Shown one piece after another: positions 5,095 through 7,255 of a stretch of 7,255 bases of DNA. The notes under the pieces were generated by a model that did not search any database, was not told the DNA's origin, and worked only from the letters and a program-made list of their open reading frames with translations. The stretch is from contig CASGAK010000159.1 in the NCBI GenBank assembly GCA_949299435.1, positions 1-7,255 of the forward strand, in the 5' to 3' direction. This DNA is from an uncultured bacterium. GTDB lineage: Bacteria > Cyanobacteriota > Vampirovibrionia > Gastranaerophilales > Gastranaerophilaceae. Both the position numbers and the translations under genes were made by a program. Numbering within the stretch: the stretch's first letter is position 1; each line of letters opens with the position of its first letter.

Positions 5095-6105
5095 ATGTAT
5101 GTAAACAAGTGCGTTAAGTGCGGTCGTGAATTTGAAACGAAAAACCCCAAAAGAGTAATTTGTCCGGATTGTCTGTATCCTGATAAAAAGATGATGATAA
5201 CTCCAAGTATGGATTCAGGTAGTGCCGCTCAAACAAGTGATACTCAAGCTGGTGATGGAGAAGTATTAAGAAGTTACAGTACAGAGGATAGACCTCAGTT
5301 CTATAGCAGCTATTCAAGTGGAGGGAATGAGCAGCAAAATAATTATCGTCGTCCGCAACAGTCACGCAGTTATAATAACAACCAAGGCGGTTACAGACGT
5401 GATAACAATCGTCAAGGATATAACAGAAATAATAATCAAGGCGGGTATAGCCGCGATAATCGCCGCGGGGGATACAATCAAAGACCTCAACAAGGTGGGT
5501 ATAATCGTGGCGGTTTTAATCAAAATCGTCGTCCTCAACAAAACAGATTTAACAAACGTCCGGGAAAACCGAAAGCTCCAAAGCAGTTATTAGTAAGTAA
5601 GGAGCAATTAGAGCAGATAGAATTGCTATACAAAGCTATGTTGCCGCTTCCAAATCCCGATGCACATGAAGTTATCGGTGAAAAAATCGGACTTGAGCCG
5701 AGAAAAGTGTTTTTCGGAATAAATTTGGTAAGACAAAAATTAATGCTTCCAAAATTGCCGTTCCCGAAACGTAAACTTGCAATTTCACCGGATCAGCTTT
5801 TTGCAATCAAAAATCTTTATGAGCCGTTGTTGCCTTTGCCTCCTATCGGTTGTCATAAAATTATTGCAGCTCAATTGAAAATGGACGAATGGAGAGTCCA
5901 TGTAGGTATCGGCTTGATACGTTCTCAAATGGGCTTGCAACGTTGGAATCAAGATAGAGCTGATGCTCCAGAGGAGTTTAAAAAACAAGCTGAAGACAGT
6001 CAAGCTCAAGTTCAATCAGCTACTGAAATTGAATCAGCTCAAGTGCCGGAAAAACCTAAAAGAGGTAGAAAACCTAAAAAAGTTGAAGAAGCTCCTCAAT
6101 CATGA
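5095..6105 (+). CDS. Unrecognised zinc-ribbon / RGG-like / duplicated-domain protein, probable nucleic-acid binder
   Basis: Not recognised as a named family. Four parts are visible in 336 residues. (1) A zinc ribbon: Cys6, Cys9 and Cys23, Cys26 in KCVKCG...VICPDC. (2) A low-complexity stretch (about 84-155) with repeated QGGY, RRDN, GGYNR and RRPQQ units, rich in Arg, Gly, Asn, Gln and Tyr, like RGG regions of RNA-binding proteins. (3) Two tandem copies of a ~57-residue, probably helical domain (165-221 and 228-284). Each copy has an LPLP turn, a conserved His and a V..GI.L(V/I)R stretch. (4) An Ala/Gln/Glu-rich tail ending KPKRGRKPKK, close to an AT-hook core. There is no signal peptide or membrane segment, so it is cytoplasmic. 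The gene heads an operon and overlaps rimM by ATGA. Its place and composition suggest RNA or ribosome binding; this is inference, and DNA binding is also possible. AAGAGG supports the start. Confidence 0.75.
   Translation: MYVNKCVKCGREFETKNPKRVICPDCLYPDKKMMITPSMDSGSAAQTSDTQAGDGEVLRSYSTEDRPQFYSSYSSGGNEQQNNYRRPQQSRSYNNNQGGYRRDNNRQGYNRNNNQGGYSRDNRRGGYNQRPQQGGYNRGGFNQNRRPQQNRFNKRPGKPKAPKQLLVSKEQLEQIELLYKAMLPLPNPDAHEVIGEKIGLEPRKVFFGINLVRQKLMLPKLPFPKRKLAISPDQLFAIKNLYEPLLPLPPIGCHKIIAAQLKMDEWRVHVGIGLIRSQMGLQRWNQDRADAPEEFKKQAEDSQAQVQSATEIESAQVPEKPKRGRKPKKVEEAPQS
5344..5559 (+). repeat. Degenerate repeats encoding the Arg/Gly/Asn/Gln-rich linker
   Basis: This stretch encodes about seven imperfect units of 8-10 residues around QGGY/RGGY (for example NNNQGGYRRD, NNNQGGYSRD, RPQQGGYNRG). 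Synonymous differences between copies (GGCGGT versus GGCGGG, CGTGAT versus CGCGAT) show that the protein pattern is kept while the DNA has drifted. It is therefore not a recent slippage array. Confidence 0.75.
5587..5946 (+). repeat. Internal tandem duplication of a ~57-residue domain
   Basis: Residues 165-221 (5587-5757) align without gaps to residues 228-284 (5776-5946) at a 63-residue offset, with about 19 of 57 identical. Conserved are S..QL..I..LY...LPLP, the His, II...L, V..GI.L.R and the final Leu. The low identity marks an old duplication. The second half of each unit (II...L, then GI.LIR) could be a helix-turn-helix, but no known family was assigned. Confidence 0.7.
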
Positions 6106-6614
6106 GTAAGTTCATTTCTGTAGGTAAAATTCTTAATTTTCATGGTATTCAAGGAGAAGCAAAAGTCGGCTTTTCTAAAAATCAGCAGGATTTCTTTTGC
6201 AGTTTAACAGAAGTCTTTATAAAAGAAAAAGATGATTATTTATCTTTGAAAATTAATAATGTCAGAATTCATAAAAATTTTGCAATTGTAAAATTTGATG
6301 GAATAAATTCTATAGATGAGCTATTGAAATATAAAGGGTGTCTGCTTTTTGTAGAAGAACAAACTATTCGTGAATCATTGGAAGAAGATGAGTTTTTAAT
6401 TGATGAGCTTGTCGGAATGAGTGTCGTAGATAGTGATGGGAATAACCTCGGGTTTGTTATTGGTGTATCCAATAATGGTGCATCGGATTTACTTTCTGTC
6501 AAAACAAAATCTCAAAATATTTCATTAATTCCTTTCGTTAAAGCAATTGTGACTTCTGTCAGTTTAAAAGATAAAAAAGTTGTTATTAATAATATCGAGG
6601 GGCTGTTACAATGA
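6102..6614 (+). CDS. rimM: Ribosome maturation factor RimM
   Basis: RimM binds ribosomal protein S19 and helps assemble the 3' head domain of the 30S subunit. The 170-residue length is normal. The N-terminal beta-barrel domain opens with VGKILNFHGIQGEAKVGF (7-24), the family signature. A PRC-barrel domain follows from about residue 96: FLIDELVGMSVVDSDG, GFVIGVSNNGASDLLSVK, then IPFVKAIVTSV (143-153) and the terminal INNIEGLL (162-169). The start overlaps the stop of the zinc-ribbon gene (ATGA at 6102-6105), and the stop overlaps trmD (ATGA at 6611-6614). The three genes are thus translationally coupled. The rimM-trmD pair is conserved across bacteria. No strong ribosome site of its own is seen. 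Confidence 0.95.
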   Translation: MSKFISVGKILNFHGIQGEAKVGFSKNQQDFFCSLTEVFIKEKDDYLSLKINNVRIHKNFAIVKFDGINSIDELLKYKGCLLFVEEQTIRESLEEDEFLIDELVGMSVVDSDGNNLGFVIGVSNNGASDLLSVKTKSQNISLIPFVKAIVTSVSLKDKKVVINNIEGLLQ

Positions 6615-7255
6615 GATTTGATGTGCTGACGCTATTCCCTGAGATGATTGAGTCGCATTGTATGTATAGCATTTTAAAAAGGGCGATCGATGGAGGAGTA
6701 ATATCTGTGAATACCATTAATCCTCGTGATTTTACACTAGACAGGCACAGAAAAGTTGATGATACTCCCTATGGCGGCGGAGCTGGTATGGTATTAATGG
6801 CACAGCCTTATGTCGATGCTTATGAAAGTGTTGAAAAACTCCAAAATTCAATAACGATTATGCTTTCTCCTCAAGGAGAACCGTTGAAAGAAAGTTTGGT
6901 AAAAGATTTGACAAAATTTGATCAAATAATATGTTTGTGTGGTCATTATGAAGGTTTTGACGAAAGAATAAGAGAGATTATAAAGCCCAAAGAGATTTCA
7001 ATCGGTGACTTTGTGCTTACTGGGGGAGAATTGCCCGCACTTTGTATTATAGATGCAGTCAGTAGAAAGATAGAAGGAACTTTAGGAAAAATCGAAAGTG
7101 CAGAAGATGATAGTTTTTCAGACGGGCTTTTGGAGTATCCTCAATATACAAAACCAAGAGAATTCCGCGGGTTTAAAGTTCCTGAGGTGCTTTTAAACGG
7201 TAATCACAAAGAAATTAATGAATTCCGTCAGCAGCAGCGAATTCTCAGAACAAAA
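6611..7255 (+). CDS. trmD: tRNA (guanine-37-N1)-methyltransferase, 3' end cut by the window
   Basis: TrmD makes m1G37 next to the anticodon, which prevents +1 frameshifting. The first 215 codons are present and the frame is still open at the window edge; the family is usually about 240 residues or slightly more. It is a SPOUT (trefoil-knot) enzyme. Seen in order: RFDVLTLFPEM (2-12), DRHRKVDDTPYGGGAGM (44-60), the SAM-binding knot pieces LSPQGEP (85-91), LCGHYEGFDERI (109-120) and ISIGDFVLTGGELPAL (129-144), then DGLLEYPQYTKP (171-182) and VPEVLLNGNH (190-199). Arg152 and Asp167 keep the 15-residue spacing of the catalytic Arg154/Asp169 of the H. influenzae enzyme. GAGGGG at 6597-6602 is a good ribosome site, and the ATG overlaps the rimM stop. 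rplS often follows trmD in bacteria but is outside the view. Confidence 0.96.
   Translation, partial: MRFDVLTLFPEMIESHCMYSILKRAIDGGVISVNTINPRDFTLDRHRKVDDTPYGGGAGMVLMAQPYVDAYESVEKLQNSITIMLSPQGEPLKESLVKDLTKFDQIICLCGHYEGFDERIREIIKPKEISIGDFVLTGGELPALCIIDAVSRKIEGTLGKIESAEDDSFSDGLLEYPQYTKPREFRGFKVPEVLLNGNHKEINEFRQQQRILRTK

Noticed and set aside
5060..5104. 14-codon leader peptide (ATG at 5060) ahead of the zinc-ribbon gene
   Set aside because: It would start about 30 bases after TGAGGAG, too far for initiation, and its sequence is only what T-rich DNA gives. It has no repeated regulatory codons.
5344..5559. CRISPR-like or tandem DNA array in the repeat-rich part of the zinc-ribbon gene
   Set aside because: The units are short and imperfect, in frame with a coding sequence, and differ at synonymous sites. 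There is no repeat-spacer pattern.
5318..5593. 91-codon open frame within the zinc-ribbon gene
   Set aside because: It is the +1-shifted reading of the Arg/Gly/Asn-rich repeats and is low in complexity, with no ribosome site. The main frame has clear domains and operon context.

Overview
The window is AT-rich and gene-dense, with bacterial Shine-Dalgarno sites and the standard code. It suggests an anaerobic gut bacterium of the non-photosynthetic cyanobacterial lineage (Melainabacteria / Gastranaerophilales). The best clue is a pair of prepilin-like genes whose N-termini (FTLAEVLITLGIIG) are of the kind found in many copies in that group. An HgdC/BadF-type activase also fits an anaerobe. The placement is inference from style and has not been searched.

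Region 1 (1-3583, + strand). A type IV/type II pilin-like protein (77-793) is followed by a 335-residue stand-alone activase of the 2-hydroxyacyl-CoA dehydratase activator family (845-1852). Next come a YkgJ-type cysteine-cluster protein (1867-2538) and the radical-SAM rRNA/tRNA methyltransferase RlmN (2564-3583). Gaps of 51, 14 and 25 bases and the common strand suggest one transcription unit. Three of the four products are cysteine-rich or predicted Fe-S proteins.

Region 2 (3580-4245, - strand). A second pilin-like gene converges on rlmN, and the two stop codons share the four bases CTAG. It has the same leader and the same C-terminal W(V/I)D(L/I)NG ... GKDVF ... CA-K-I layout as the first pilin, so the two are paralogues.

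Region 3 (4246-4950). A divergent control region holds promoter-like elements for both strands and a 12-bp palindrome. It leads to a 51-codon AbrB/MazE-like gene (4361-4516) that is easily missed. That gene overlaps dtd (D-aminoacyl-tRNA deacylase, 4513-4950) by ATGA.

Region 4 (4951-7255). After a 144-base AT-rich leader with a good promoter candidate comes an unrecognised 336-residue protein (5095-6105). It has an N-terminal zinc ribbon, an Arg/Gly/Asn/Gln/Tyr-rich low-complexity stretch, two tandem copies of a ~57-residue domain and an AT-hook-like basic tail. It is joined by ATGA overlaps to rimM (6102-6614) and trmD (6611 to the window edge, cut at codon 215). This protein is the most novel item: a probable nucleic-acid-binding protein at the head of a ribosome/tRNA maturation operon, where many bacteria have rpsP and a KH-domain gene.

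Translation quality and RNA modification dominate the recognisable functions (RlmN, Dtd, RimM, TrmD). No RNA gene, insertion sequence, CRISPR array or convincing intrinsic terminator was seen.
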